Assembly (NCBI GenBank): GCA_013397455.1
Contig: VYZB01000122.1
Location: 174,443 to 238,442, forward strand
Direction: 5' to 3'
Source: Crotophaga sulcirostris
Lineage: Eukaryota; Chordata; Aves; Cuculiformes; Crotophagidae
DNA length: 64,000 nt
This document shows, piece after piece, positions 14,028 through 24,386 of this stretch; position 1 is the stretch's first letter, and each line of letters begins with the position of its first letter. The translations under genes and the position numbers were made by a program. The notes under the pieces were generated by a model. It was not told the DNA's origin, made no database searches, and saw only the letters and a program-made list of their open reading frames with translations.

Positions 14028-15038
14028 CAGGGCTTTAAACTAGATGTGAAGGGGGAGAGGGATAATATCAAGATTGCCTGTGACGAGCTACAGGTGGACA
14101 CATTACAGTTAGAATCACTGAGTGCTTGTATGAGCCCTTCACCTGTTGCCCCAGGGTGTGCTGGAGATGCTGCAGCACAGCTGGAGTCTTGTGGCAATGA
14201 ACTGAGGGCTTCTGAGGTAGTAGGAAGCAACAAGGAAACCTCCATGGAACATCTTAAGGGAAATAAGGGGTGTTCCACTAAGAAGCTGATACAACCACCT
14301 GTCCAGCTCAAGTGCCTCTACACAAACACACGCAGCTTGGGTAACAAACAGGAGAAATGGAGCAGCCCGGTGGAGAAGGACTTGGGGGTGCTGATTGATG
14401 AGAAGCTTGACATGAGCCGGCAATGTGTGCTCACAGCACAGGCGGCCAACCGTGTCCTGGGCCGCATCAAAAGAAGCGTGGCCAGCAGGTCAAGGGAGGT
14501 GATTCTCCCCCTCTGCTCCACTCTTGTGAGACCCCACCTGGAGTATTGTGTCCTGTTCTGGAATCCCAATATAAGGAGGATATGGAACTGTTGGAGCAGG
14601 TCCAGAGAAGGCCACAAAGATGATCAGAGGGCTGAAGCAGCTCTGCTGTGAGGACACGCTGGGAGAGTTGGGGTTGTTCGGCCTGGAGAGGAGAAGGCTC
14701 TAGGGGGACCTCATAGCAGCCTTCCAGTACCTGAAGGGGCTACAGAAAAGCTGGGGAGCGACTTTTTACAATGGCTTGTAGGACGAGGGGGAATGGCTTT
14801 AAACTGGAAGGGGGAAGATTTAGATTGGCCATTAGGAAGAAATTCTGCACAATAAGGGTGGTGAGACAGTGGAACAGGTTGCGCAGTGAGGTTGTGGATG
14901 CCCTCTCCCTGGAAATGTTAAAGGCCAGGTTGGATGGGGTCTTTGAGCAGCCTGATCTAGTTGGAGGTGTCCCTTCCCATGGCAAGGGGGGTATGATCTT
15001 TAAGGTCCCTTCCAACCCAAATCATTCTATGATTCTAA
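14028..15038 (+). mobile_element. CR1 LINE with large internal deletion
   Basis: The 5' part starts at CAGGGCTTTAAACTAGATGT, typical of the CR1 5' region. It runs through the start of ORF2, where the translation KCLYTNTRSLGNKQE matches the beginning of the CR1 endonuclease domain. At about 14355 the sequence jumps to the region after the reverse transcriptase (VEKDLGVLIDEKLDMS...LEYCVLFWNP). It then continues to the 3' end with GGTCCCTTCCAACCC and ATTCTATGATTCT. The endonuclease and polymerase core are therefore missing. The element ends about 15038 and sits inside the ancient minus-strand CR1. Confidence 0.88.
14046..14651 (+). pseudogene. CR1 ORF remnant, internally deleted
   Basis: A 201-codon open frame crosses the internal deletion of the CR1 copy. 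Residues about 1-85 come from the region before ORF2. Residues 86-103 are the first residues of the ORF2 endonuclease domain (LKCLYTNTRSLGNKQE). Residue 104 onward is the tail of ORF2, containing KDLGVLIDEKLDMS, ANRVLGRIKRS and LVRPHLEYCV. The join is in frame by chance, so the frame looks like a gene but has no endonuclease catalytic residues and no polymerase motifs. It cannot encode an active LINE protein. The start codon is arbitrary. Confidence 0.8.
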
Positions 15039-15250
15039 GATATTATCATTGATTTTGCTAATTTTATTCTACTGAATGATGCTAGCAGACTATCCCCTTT
15101 TCACCATTTTTATGTTTTGTCTGCTATTTCAACATTCATGTTCCTTAATCTGACAATTTAAACTTTTTATTTTTAGTGTACAGGCTTGGTTCTTTTCTCA
15201 GCATCTTGTTTAAATCATACTCTGTGTTAGACTAATACCATCCTGTACTC
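15039..15250 (-). mobile_element. probable continuation of the ancient CR1
   Basis: Just after the younger CR1, the plus strand reads GATTTTGCTAATTTTATTCT and then ACTATCCCCTTTTCACC. This resembles what follows, in an old CR1 read in reverse, the segment that ends before the younger element (ATCATTTGATCCTAGCAAAC...TTTTCAG). The two flanks together look like one old element split by insertion. Similarity is low and fades by about 15250, so the extent is a guess. Confidence 0.4.
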
Positions 15251-16593
15251 TAGCCTTCACATAGACTAACAAAATTTCCATAACTTCATCCATAATAGAT
15301 ATGTCATCTTCAGCTCTGTGCAGTTCTGTACTCATCAGCTTTATCCTAATCTTTCAATGAGAAGTTCACTATCAACTTCCTTGACATTAAGTACTTGCAG
15401 CTTGGTCCACTTATCATTCAGATGAAGTACATCTCTCCTGCATGATCATCCTTTATAGTAGAAGTGTCCCAAGGTTTGGATGCATCTGAATCTTTACTAC
15501 TGGCTTCTCAGCCTGGCGTTAGAAGTTTATCTAGTTACTGACAGCATTACAAACAACACTAGTTTAGTGCGTTTGGTATGTTAAAATATTCTTAAAAGCC
15601 TGAATTCCACTCCTCTCCCCCCTCCCCAGTATCTCTCCTGCCTTTCACTTTGCTGTTTTGATTCCTATGCACATCAGCTACAGACTCCCTGTATTGTTTC
15701 CTAGCAGATGGTAGAGGCATCTCACAAGGTCTGATACATTTGTGCACTTGGCAAGCAAGCAATCACAAAATTATCTCTGCAGTCACAAACTTAGCCTGCT
15801 GTTTTTCTGGTAGCAGTGGGCCACCACTGCAATCTGCCTCTTTCTTCCAGTACAGCCTCTGCTTAAAGAGGCATTTCCTTTGTGCAGGATGGCAGATAAG
15901 CAACTTCCAGGGATCTTTTGCCCTTGGCCCACCTGATGCTTTCCACCTTAGCCCCAGCTCGGAGGTTTCTTTGGTCTCAGCCGTTCTATGCCCATCTGAA
16001 GTTAAACTATGAACCTCTGTTCATTTGTGCTGTTCCTCAGCAGTACTGGATTTGCTGGCCTGAAGAAGGGAGTGATTTGTTAAGTACCTGAAAAAGCTCT
16101 TGAAGAATCTCTCCAGACTGATGTCTTTCAATTCAACCCTTCTAGCCTCAGAAAATAACTTGGGTTTTCTTCTGTTAAAGTTACAGTTTACCTTCAGTAT
16201 ATACATATCTGCTACATGTCCATGGAGAATATACAACCATATCATACTGGACACAGTAAAATGATCCTTCCCCTCTACCTTCCTGCTGGAAATACCACTT
16301 CTATTTCTTCTCTCTGAAAGGATGAGGAGTTGATTCCTAGTGTGAGTATACATGTCTGATTTAACAATTAACTTATAAAAATTAACTGACTTTTAACTTT
16401 TCCCTAAATTCATACACAGTTTGCACAATTTCATTCTAACTATAACTATTTTTTAATACAAACCCTTCACACAATGGATTAAAATAAGAACTAAATCCAG
16501 CTCTACATAAGCATAGACATTGGAGGGGGCACCCCAGTACTTTTTCAGAAATTTTAATCACTTTTGCAACATGTGATTAACCTTTTTCTTTTA
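15251..16593. other. unique DNA, no gene recognised
   Basis: Mixed-composition DNA with a pyrimidine-rich patch near 15610. Open frames of 90-110 codons occur on both strands (for example 15740-16012 plus and 16021-16353 minus), with no recognisable domains and no codon-use contrast with the surroundings. Confidence 0.5.
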
Positions 16594-16598
16594 CTAAT

Positions 16599-17361
16599 TG
16601 TAAGAGTCAGTCTTGGAGAGATACCAAGAAGCAAAAACCCTGAGAGAAAGAACTGCATGGTATGGGGAGTGCTGCGCTGTTCTCTGATACCCACCACAGG
16701 ACTGAACAACTGAGATAAAGCAGCATGGCTACTGTCCAGTAGATGGATTCCACCTGGTGCATCAATAAACTCGCCCCGTCCCCTCCCTGTTTGTGAGGCC
16801 AACAAAGAGGAGCATGCGCAGAAGTTCTTGAGGTCACCCAGTGGACACGAGAGGAAGACTATGTGAAGAAGTAAAAGACCCCTGAATGGAAGGTGGCACA
16901 TGCTCAGATAAGTTCTGGATAACTAAAAGAGAACTTTTGGGGTCTGCACAGTTAAGCCTTGACTGCGAAACGAAAGTGGAGATTGGACTCCATCCATGAG
17001 GGAGAGCAGGTGCGAGGTGTGTTGCTTAACAACGAAAGATGAATCCTAACTGAGTGTCGTGGAGAATTTCCCACCAAAAGAATTCACAACGAGGGACCGG
17101 CAGGATGCTGTCTGGGACCTGGGACCATCGGGACGCCTTTGGACCTGTCTTGGTAGCTGTTATCCTCTTTCCTCCCTTTTACTTTGCCTTTTCTTTCCCT
17201 TTACATCACTCTGTCTGTTGTGTGCCGCTTTATGGGCAAAACAATAAATTTGCGCTGTTTGATTGAAATATAACCCCTGCGCGTTGGGTCGCCACTTGAT
17301 TATTTGCGCTTCGAGATCATGGTAAACGAACCATCACGAGTCCACCGAGTGGACCGTGACA
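16599..17361 (+). mobile_element. probable solo LTR of an endogenous retrovirus
   Basis: The segment starts TGTAAGAGTCAG and ends GTGGACCGTGACA, giving the TG...CA termini expected of an LTR. It is flanked by CTAAT (16594-16598) and CTAGT (17362-17366), a 5-bp target duplication with one mismatch, which would suit a class III (ERVL-like) element. AATAAA occurs at 17243-17248, followed by a CpG-bearing stretch (GCGCGTTGGGTCGCC), like R/U5; a second AATAAA is at 16764. The 3' part is pyrimidine-rich before the polyadenylation signal. No internal gag, pol or env lies next to it, so it is solo. The family name is unknown to me. Confidence 0.62.
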
Positions 17362-17377
17362 CTAGTGCATCTATTTC

Positions 17378-18955
17378 AGTCAAACTCAAATTTGAAGACT
17401 CCAACACAGTGGAAAAGACACATAGAATTTAAGTTTTAATTTGAATGTACATAGGTGTGTCAGCTTACCGTTTTTCATGAAATATGCAGTATCCAAACTG
17501 CATCTCCTTTTTGGAAGTAGAACTCATATACCTGTAAACCTGAGGTTTAAAACAAAAGCAGATTCATCTACTGCCAAAAATGAAGCTTCAGTCATATGGA
17601 GCTAGATAACATACTTTCCAGAGCTGTTAAGAAGATAAAAGAGAAACCGTGATTTTCACACAATGCCAAATTTTGTTTGTAAGATTTTCATATTTTGTTA
17701 TCACCATCAGTATGTTCTCAGTAATATTTATGATTTGTTTTTATCTCGGTTTGTGTACTCTATGATTTGTTACTTCAGCTACTGAATAAAAAAAAATATC
17801 TGAAACTGATTTTTTTTGCCGGCATCCTGGATGTACTTCTTGCTTCCAGCAAATATTCAGTGTGTCAATTTTCGGAGCATTTTCACAAGCACAGTGATAA
17901 CGTGTCTTCTCAAAATGGCATTCTTTAAGACAGATTACTCTTCCTACCTGTAGCTCTGTGTGATTTGTCTGTGAAGAACTCTGGGAAACTCATATAAAGG
18001 CTACTATATAAATTAGAAACGTAGCCATAGGATGAGTTTATTTATTAGAGATGCTTTTCTCTTCTCTTTGTAAAACATAAGTGGCTTCACTAAATAATAA
18101 TTAAATAAAAGGTCCACATAATTTATTGTAACCAATTATGTAAATGAAAAACTACAACATTACATATCATTAGGATTAAAATGCTGATTAGATTGCTAAA
18201 GATTTCCAGGGAGAAGATTTCAGTAAAGTCTCAGATCATTTCACATAACACTCATAACTTCATAAACTCCAGCAGTATATTAAAATATTAAATTGAAGCA
18301 AAAGTTCTGCTTCCTTATGATTGAAACACTGAATTTTCAAAATGCATTTTGTGTAGAGAATACTCGTTCTTTTTTTTAAATGAAATTCTATCACAGTAAT
18401 GTGTGGAAATAGTAACTACAAGTCTGATCTGTTTGGTGTTAAAAATTTATTTTCTGACAAAGAGACAAAAATTATAAACAGAGCAAATAGAATTAGAGAT
18501 TTTGCAGTTGCCATCCAAACACAAAAAAAGTAATTCTATGTTTTACAGTGTATTTTCAGTGAATTTTAATTCAGATCTCTAATGAGATGCCTCTCCATAG
18601 GTGTCATTTGAACGTAAACCACATTCCAGTCTCATTCTCAGAAAGCTCTTATTGGCACTCACCTTAAATCATAGAATTATACAATCACAAAGTGCCAGGT
18701 TGGAAAGGACCTCAAGGATCATCTGGTCCAAGCTTTTTAGGTGACATATAGATTAAATGAGATGGCCCAGCACCCGGCCAAGCTGAGCCTTAAAAGTGTC
18801 CAGTGTAGAGGAATTTACCACTTCCCTGGGGAGATTATTCCAGTGTTCTCATGGTGAAAATTTTTCTTCTGAAATCCAATCAGAATCTCCCCAGCAGCAA
18901 CTTAGAAACTATCACTTGTCTTTTCCCTGTGACTTCTTGTAAAAAGGAAGTCTAC
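17378..18955. repeat. first copy of a 1578-bp direct repeat
   Basis: This block recurs at 18957-20534 at a constant offset of 1579 bases, that is 1578 bases plus one N. Homopolymer runs (A9 and T8 near 17790, T8 near 18370) have the same lengths in both copies, and every line I compared is identical. Apart from its right end (CR1 tail, 18667-18955) the content is unique AT-rich DNA with no recognised gene. The likely explanation is that two overlapping contigs were joined without merging, so only one copy should exist in the genome. Confidence 0.95.
18667..18955 (-). mobile_element. duplicate of CR1 3' end, cut off at the N
   Basis: This is the same CR1 3' end as at 20246-20534, starting AATCATAGAATTATACAATC and running through GGTTGGAAAGGACCTC on the plus strand. 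It breaks off at the N instead of continuing into the CR1 body. It belongs to the duplicated contig end and is probably not a separate insertion. Confidence 0.85.
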
Positions 18956-18956
18956 N
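18956..18956. other. single ambiguous base marking a contig join
   Basis: This is the only N I noticed in the window. It lies exactly between the two 1578-bp copies: the left copy ends GGAAGTCTAC and the right copy begins AGTCAAACTC. A lone N as a spacer is a common sign of an artificial contig join, not of one uncertain base call. Confidence 0.95.
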
Positions 18957-20534
18957 AGTCAAACTCAAATTTGAAGACTCCAACACAGTGGAAAAGACAC
19001 ATAGAATTTAAGTTTTAATTTGAATGTACATAGGTGTGTCAGCTTACCGTTTTTCATGAAATATGCAGTATCCAAACTGCATCTCCTTTTTGGAAGTAGA
19101 ACTCATATACCTGTAAACCTGAGGTTTAAAACAAAAGCAGATTCATCTACTGCCAAAAATGAAGCTTCAGTCATATGGAGCTAGATAACATACTTTCCAG
19201 AGCTGTTAAGAAGATAAAAGAGAAACCGTGATTTTCACACAATGCCAAATTTTGTTTGTAAGATTTTCATATTTTGTTATCACCATCAGTATGTTCTCAG
19301 TAATATTTATGATTTGTTTTTATCTCGGTTTGTGTACTCTATGATTTGTTACTTCAGCTACTGAATAAAAAAAAATATCTGAAACTGATTTTTTTTGCCG
19401 GCATCCTGGATGTACTTCTTGCTTCCAGCAAATATTCAGTGTGTCAATTTTCGGAGCATTTTCACAAGCACAGTGATAACGTGTCTTCTCAAAATGGCAT
19501 TCTTTAAGACAGATTACTCTTCCTACCTGTAGCTCTGTGTGATTTGTCTGTGAAGAACTCTGGGAAACTCATATAAAGGCTACTATATAAATTAGAAACG
19601 TAGCCATAGGATGAGTTTATTTATTAGAGATGCTTTTCTCTTCTCTTTGTAAAACATAAGTGGCTTCACTAAATAATAATTAAATAAAAGGTCCACATAA
19701 TTTATTGTAACCAATTATGTAAATGAAAAACTACAACATTACATATCATTAGGATTAAAATGCTGATTAGATTGCTAAAGATTTCCAGGGAGAAGATTTC
19801 AGTAAAGTCTCAGATCATTTCACATAACACTCATAACTTCATAAACTCCAGCAGTATATTAAAATATTAAATTGAAGCAAAAGTTCTGCTTCCTTATGAT
19901 TGAAACACTGAATTTTCAAAATGCATTTTGTGTAGAGAATACTCGTTCTTTTTTTTAAATGAAATTCTATCACAGTAATGTGTGGAAATAGTAACTACAA
20001 GTCTGATCTGTTTGGTGTTAAAAATTTATTTTCTGACAAAGAGACAAAAATTATAAACAGAGCAAATAGAATTAGAGATTTTGCAGTTGCCATCCAAACA
20101 CAAAAAAAGTAATTCTATGTTTTACAGTGTATTTTCAGTGAATTTTAATTCAGATCTCTAATGAGATGCCTCTCCATAGGTGTCATTTGAACGTAAACCA
20201 CATTCCAGTCTCATTCTCAGAAAGCTCTTATTGGCACTCACCTTAAATCATAGAATTATACAATCACAAAGTGCCAGGTTGGAAAGGACCTCAAGGATCA
20301 TCTGGTCCAAGCTTTTTAGGTGACATATAGATTAAATGAGATGGCCCAGCACCCGGCCAAGCTGAGCCTTAAAAGTGTCCAGTGTAGAGGAATTTACCAC
20401 TTCCCTGGGGAGATTATTCCAGTGTTCTCATGGTGAAAATTTTTCTTCTGAAATCCAATCAGAATCTCCCCAGCAGCAACTTAGAAACTATCACTTGTCT
20501 TTTCCCTGTGACTTCTTGTAAAAAGGAAGTCTAC
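18957..20534. repeat. second copy of the 1578-bp direct repeat
   Basis: It matches 17378-18955 throughout. Unlike the first copy, it continues seamlessly at its right end into the remainder of a CR1 element (ACCCTCTTGACAG...). The first copy continues seamlessly at its left end into the flank of the LTR. Each copy therefore has one genuine flank, exactly as expected for the overlap of two contigs. Confidence 0.95.
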
Positions 20535-21885
20535 ACCCTCTTGACAGACACCCTTTATGTACTAATGCATGGTAATAAGTTCTCCCCTAAGCCTTCTCCT
20601 TTCAAGGCTGAACAAATCCAGTTCTCTAAGCCTTACTTTGTATGGTAGGTGGCCCTTCTCTGGACCCTCTCCAGCCTATCCACATATTTTTGTATAGCGG
20701 GGACCAAAACTGAACACAGGACTCCAGGTGCAGCCTGTCAAGCACTGAGTAGAGAGGGGTAATGACTTCTTTATCTCTGTTGGTGATGCTCTTCTTGATG
20801 CACCCAAGGATCCTGTTGGCCTTCTTTGCTGCTGCAGCACACTGTTCGCTCATGTAGAGTCTGTTGTTAACCAAGACCCCCAGATTTTTCTCCACAGAGC
20901 TCCTCTCCAGCCAGATGGAATCCAGTCTGAGCTGCACTCCAGGGTTGTGTATTCTCTGGTGCAAGACCTTACACTTATTTCCATTGAACTTAGTAAGGTT
21001 CCTGCTTGCCCTCTCTTCTGGCCTGTCCAGGTCTTCCTGAAGGGTAGCTCTTCCCTCTGGAGTGTCAGTCTCCCCACTGAACCTGATGCCATCTAGAAAC
21101 TTCATCAGAGTGTTCTTGATCCTAACATCCAGGTCTCTTATGAAGATATTAAACAGCATTGGGCCCAATATAGATCCCTGGGGGACACTGCTTGTGACTG
21201 GTTGCCAGTTTGAGAAACTATTTACCACCCCACTCTGGGTATGGCCTGTCAACCAGTTCCTCACCCACATCACAGGCCACTTGTCTAGGCCATAGCACAT
21301 CAGTTTCACTAGGTGGAGGTTGTGAGGAATGGTGTCAAAAGCCTTGGAGAAATCCAGGAAGACAATGTCCACCGATTGGGTCACTTTGTCATAGAAGGCC
21401 ATCAGGTTTGTTAAGCATGATTTGCCCCTAGTGAACCCATGTTGGCTTTTCCTAGTCACGTGCCTCAGCTGACTCGTGACAGTCACTAGGAGTATTTGTT
21501 TCATAACCTTCCCAGGGACTGAAGTAAGGCCGATATGTCTATAATTACCTTGGTCCTCCTTGAAACCTTTCTTTTCGATGGTGGTGACATTCACCTTCTC
21601 CCAGTCTTCAAGGACATTCCTAGATCTCCACGACTTCTCAAAGATTATGGAGAAAGGCCTCCGAATAACATCAATCAGGTCTCTAAACACCCTCAGGTGG
21701 ATGGCATCTGGGCCCATTGATTTGTACAGGTCACACTCCTGTAATAGTTGACCCACGAATTCTTCATTCACCAATGTTGGGTCTAAGTCTGCATCAACCT
21801 AGATGTTTGTTCCCATGACCTGGGGCCCAACAACACTGATAAAGACAGAAGTAAAGAAGGTATTGAGGAGCACTGAAATGCTCCT
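20246..21885 (-). mobile_element. CR1 LINE, 5'-truncated, about 1.6 kb
   Basis: This is the longest CR1 in the window. Its 3' tail is at 20246 (AATCATAGAATTATACAATC on the plus strand). It then runs through the 3' untranslated region (GGTTGGAAAGGACCTC, CTTCCCTGGGGAGATTATTC), the C-terminal part of ORF2 and most of the reverse-transcriptase domain, fading near 21885. The endonuclease and ORF1 are absent, so it was 5'-truncated when it inserted, as most CR1 copies are. Confidence 0.9.
20626..21774 (-). pseudogene. CR1 reverse transcriptase remnant (ORF2 C-terminal half)
   Basis: A 382-codon open frame from a non-LTR retrotransposon reverse transcriptase. Visible motifs are YKSMGPDAIHLRVF (residues 17-30), GNYRHIGLTSVPGK (76-89), GFTRGKSC (113-120), FLDFSKAFDTIPH (139-151, with the first catalytic Asp) and SVPQGSILGP (196-205). 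The tail contains KNLGVLVNN and ANRILGCIKKS. The catalytic FADD box, expected around residues 226-229, reads FLDG (plus-strand 21088-21099), so the enzyme would be inactive. It lacks the N-terminal endonuclease and part of the polymerase fingers. It is a long surviving frame in a dead element, not a host gene. The ATG is internal to the family ORF. Confidence 0.9.
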
Positions 21886-22104
21886 TTTTAAAATCTCATC
21901 CTAGTAGTCATAGTTATAGCTGAATACATCACTTAAACATCTTTTTTCTATGTTCATGTTGATATTTTTCCAGACATTGTGCACAGGCATTTATGTCTCC
22001 CAACTACACGTTTCTTCTTTTCCCATCAAAATTTACCTATGTAAGATTATTATATCACCTATATTGCCTTTTATTGAAGCATTTGACATAAAAAACCTGC
22101 ATTG

Positions 22105-22196
22105 CAGAATAGCAATATTCCCATTTTACAGATCAGGAAATGAAGCATTAAGAGGAGAAGCAATTTTTAGATCAATAATAGTGAAGTGACTTGAAA
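22105..22196 (+). mobile_element. MIR-like ancient SINE remnant
   Basis: The plus strand reads CCCATTTTACAGATCAGGAA at 22120-22139, followed by ATGAAGCATTAAGAGGAGAA and, after about 27 extra bases, GAAGTGACTTGAAAG. These match the order of the conserved 3' part of MIR-type CORE-SINEs (CCATTTTACAGATGAGGAAA, then a purine-rich stretch, then TTAAGTGACTTGCC). A few L2-type LINE tails share this text, so the exact family is open. It is very diverged, and flank matches are not visible. Confidence 0.5.
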
Positions 22197-24160
22197 GTAT
22201 ATTGAAGGATAGTGATATAATCATGAGTGCTCTTCTATGAAAAGTATATTTGGTTTCTATGGGTAGGTATAGCAAAAAATAAAGATAATATACATTTTCT
22301 GTCAAAATAAAACAGGACACTCTTACATGTGAAATACTGAAATTCTGATTCTTCATTTTGTTGTAAACTCATGCACAAATGTGAGGTAATATATAGATTT
22401 TCCATAATTTTTGTGAATTTAATTTTTAACTGCTCTGTCAATTGTTTTCCAACAGCCCAAGGATCAATACTTACTATAGGAGAATGTGATAAAAGTTACA
22501 ATAGTGAACATGCCCTTCTCATTACTGTTCTCACTTGGTAAAAGATCTAAAGCCTGGTAGTGGAAACAAATGTAAAACAGGCAATTTGTGGAAGAGAAAT
22601 AGACATAGTAATTATTACCCAACGAAGGCTCAAATTGGTTTAGTCAGCAACAGTGATTAGCTTTTAAGCCTGTGCAGCTAGTTCTCAGCTAATAATACAC
22701 AGTTTATTTGTTTGGATGCATACTGAATATTGCAATAGCATGCCTCTGTCACAGGTTAGCTGTAACTAAATGATACCTTTGTCAAGATGTCTGTCACTTG
22801 TATGGACCTCAAGTGTGCTTTTTCATCCAGTAGTCTTTCCTATGCTAGCCTAAATTCTGACTTTCTACAGTATAATTCAATTTTTACCTGTTTGAAAGAC
22901 ATGGCTTAGCTATCTGAACAAGCCCACAGGATAGTTTTTTTTCCACACAAATGTCATTTTACTCAAAAGGAACAGGTGATTCTGATGTCTTGCGGTGGTC
23001 ATTTCTTCTTCACATTTCTTAGCTTGTCATATAGACATCACTTATACTTAGTTGCTTGTGTTGTTGCATTGTTTCTGACATAGCCCTTAAGCAGCATACT
23101 CATGAGTGTCTAAGCTGCAGAATGATCAGATTTTGTCTTTTGCATGATCATCTATCTAAAATCAGTCTCAAGTGCTAGGAATGGCTGGAGTTTTGGATTT
23201 TGTGTCTTTCTAAAATGTGACCTCCTTGTGATCTCCCCCTCTATTTTGTTGGCATCTCAGCATATCTGATGGCAGGTGCCATTTCAACATGAGAGCTCAA
23301 CACATCTACAGGAAAATGTAATGAGAAGGGCTGCCTAATGAGCAGTGCCTATGGTGGTATGATTGATGTTGAAAAGTAGAAAAAGGTGACGATTGGTTAT
23401 AAAATACAGATGAATAAGATATAAACCCAGTCCTCTCAGCAGGGACAAAGGAAAAAAGGAGGCCTGTGGTAACTGAACAATATCACCAGTTGCCTCACTT
23501 TGTCTGCACCATCAGTATCCCTTGCTGAGGAGACATAAGCCTAGCCAATTTTGCTTTTGTAGGACTCTATATAATCCTGTTACTCCAGCCTGTCAGTTTT
23601 TTCACAATAAGTCTTACATTAAACTGGAATAGAGGCTTCCTATGCCTCTTTCATCTTCAGGCAAGTTTTTTTTTTGAGTGAAGTTAAAAGATGCTCTGGT
23701 TGTATCTGACCCTTCCCAGCAATAGGGTTGCACTACACAGTACCCAAACAGATTTTTGACAAAAATATGACCATTGCTGAAGTCATCCAATTAAGAGTTT
23801 TTTTCTGAAATATTGTACACAATTCTGTGTTGGACTACTGGTAGAAGTGGTAGAAAATTCAATTTCTTTAAAGCATATGTCAAATCACAGATTATTTGAG
23901 GAAGAATAAAGTAACACCAGTAGAGAATGAAGAAAGGTGAAGAGAGAGATTTCATAATTTAAAATCATGAAATATCCAATGCTGAATTCTTCAAAAGAAA
24001 TTTATGCTTCTTTTTCTCCTGCACACCTGTTCTCTTTTTCTAGAGCTTTTTCTCCTAGTGTCCTTTCCTTCCTCTTGACAGAATTTTTTCCCCCTTATTG
24101 CAGCCTTTGCTTCAGTAGAGTCTCCTGCTGCTGCTGACTGACATCCCTGGATGGAGCCTT
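22197..24160. other. unique DNA, possible degraded LTR near 23.55 kb
   Basis: No gene recognised. A CCAAT at 23545-23549, TATATAA at 23568-23574, an AATAAG at 23606 and ATTAAA at 23618 follow one another within 80 bases. This spacing resembles the promoter/polyadenylation core of an LTR, but I could not find TG...CA ends or a matching copy. The rest is AT-rich with short chance frames. Confidence 0.45.
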
Positions 24161-24386
24161 AATCATAGAACCAAAGAATCATAGAACCACAGAATCATAG
24201 AACCATAGAATCATAGAACCACAGAATCATAGAATGGTTTGGGTTGGAAGGGGCCTTAAAGATCATCTAGTTCTAACCCCCTTGCCACTAGTAGGGACAC
24301 CTCCCAGTAGACCAGGCTGCTGGCCCTGAACACTTCCAGGAAAGGGATATCCTTAGCTTCTCCGGGCAACCTGTTACAGTTCCTCT
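24161..24386 (-). mobile_element. CR1 LINE 3' end with expanded tail
   Basis: On the plus strand, four 16-base units of the form AATCATAGAACCACAG (24161-24224) lead into AATCATAGAATGGTTTGGGT and then GGAAGGGGCCTTAAAGATCA, the conserved CR1 3' end in reverse. The element continues through CCACTAGTAGGGACACC and CTTCTCCGGGCAACCTGTTA and is lost near 24386, so it is a 5'-truncated copy of about 225 bp. The tail unit is a lengthened version of the normal 8-base CR1 tail repeat and has expanded into a small microsatellite. Confidence 0.92.

Noticed and set aside
14210..14222. A TGAGGTAGTAGG string identical to the start of let-7 microRNA
   Set aside because: It lies inside the CR1 element, and the 3' half of let-7 and a matching hairpin arm are absent.
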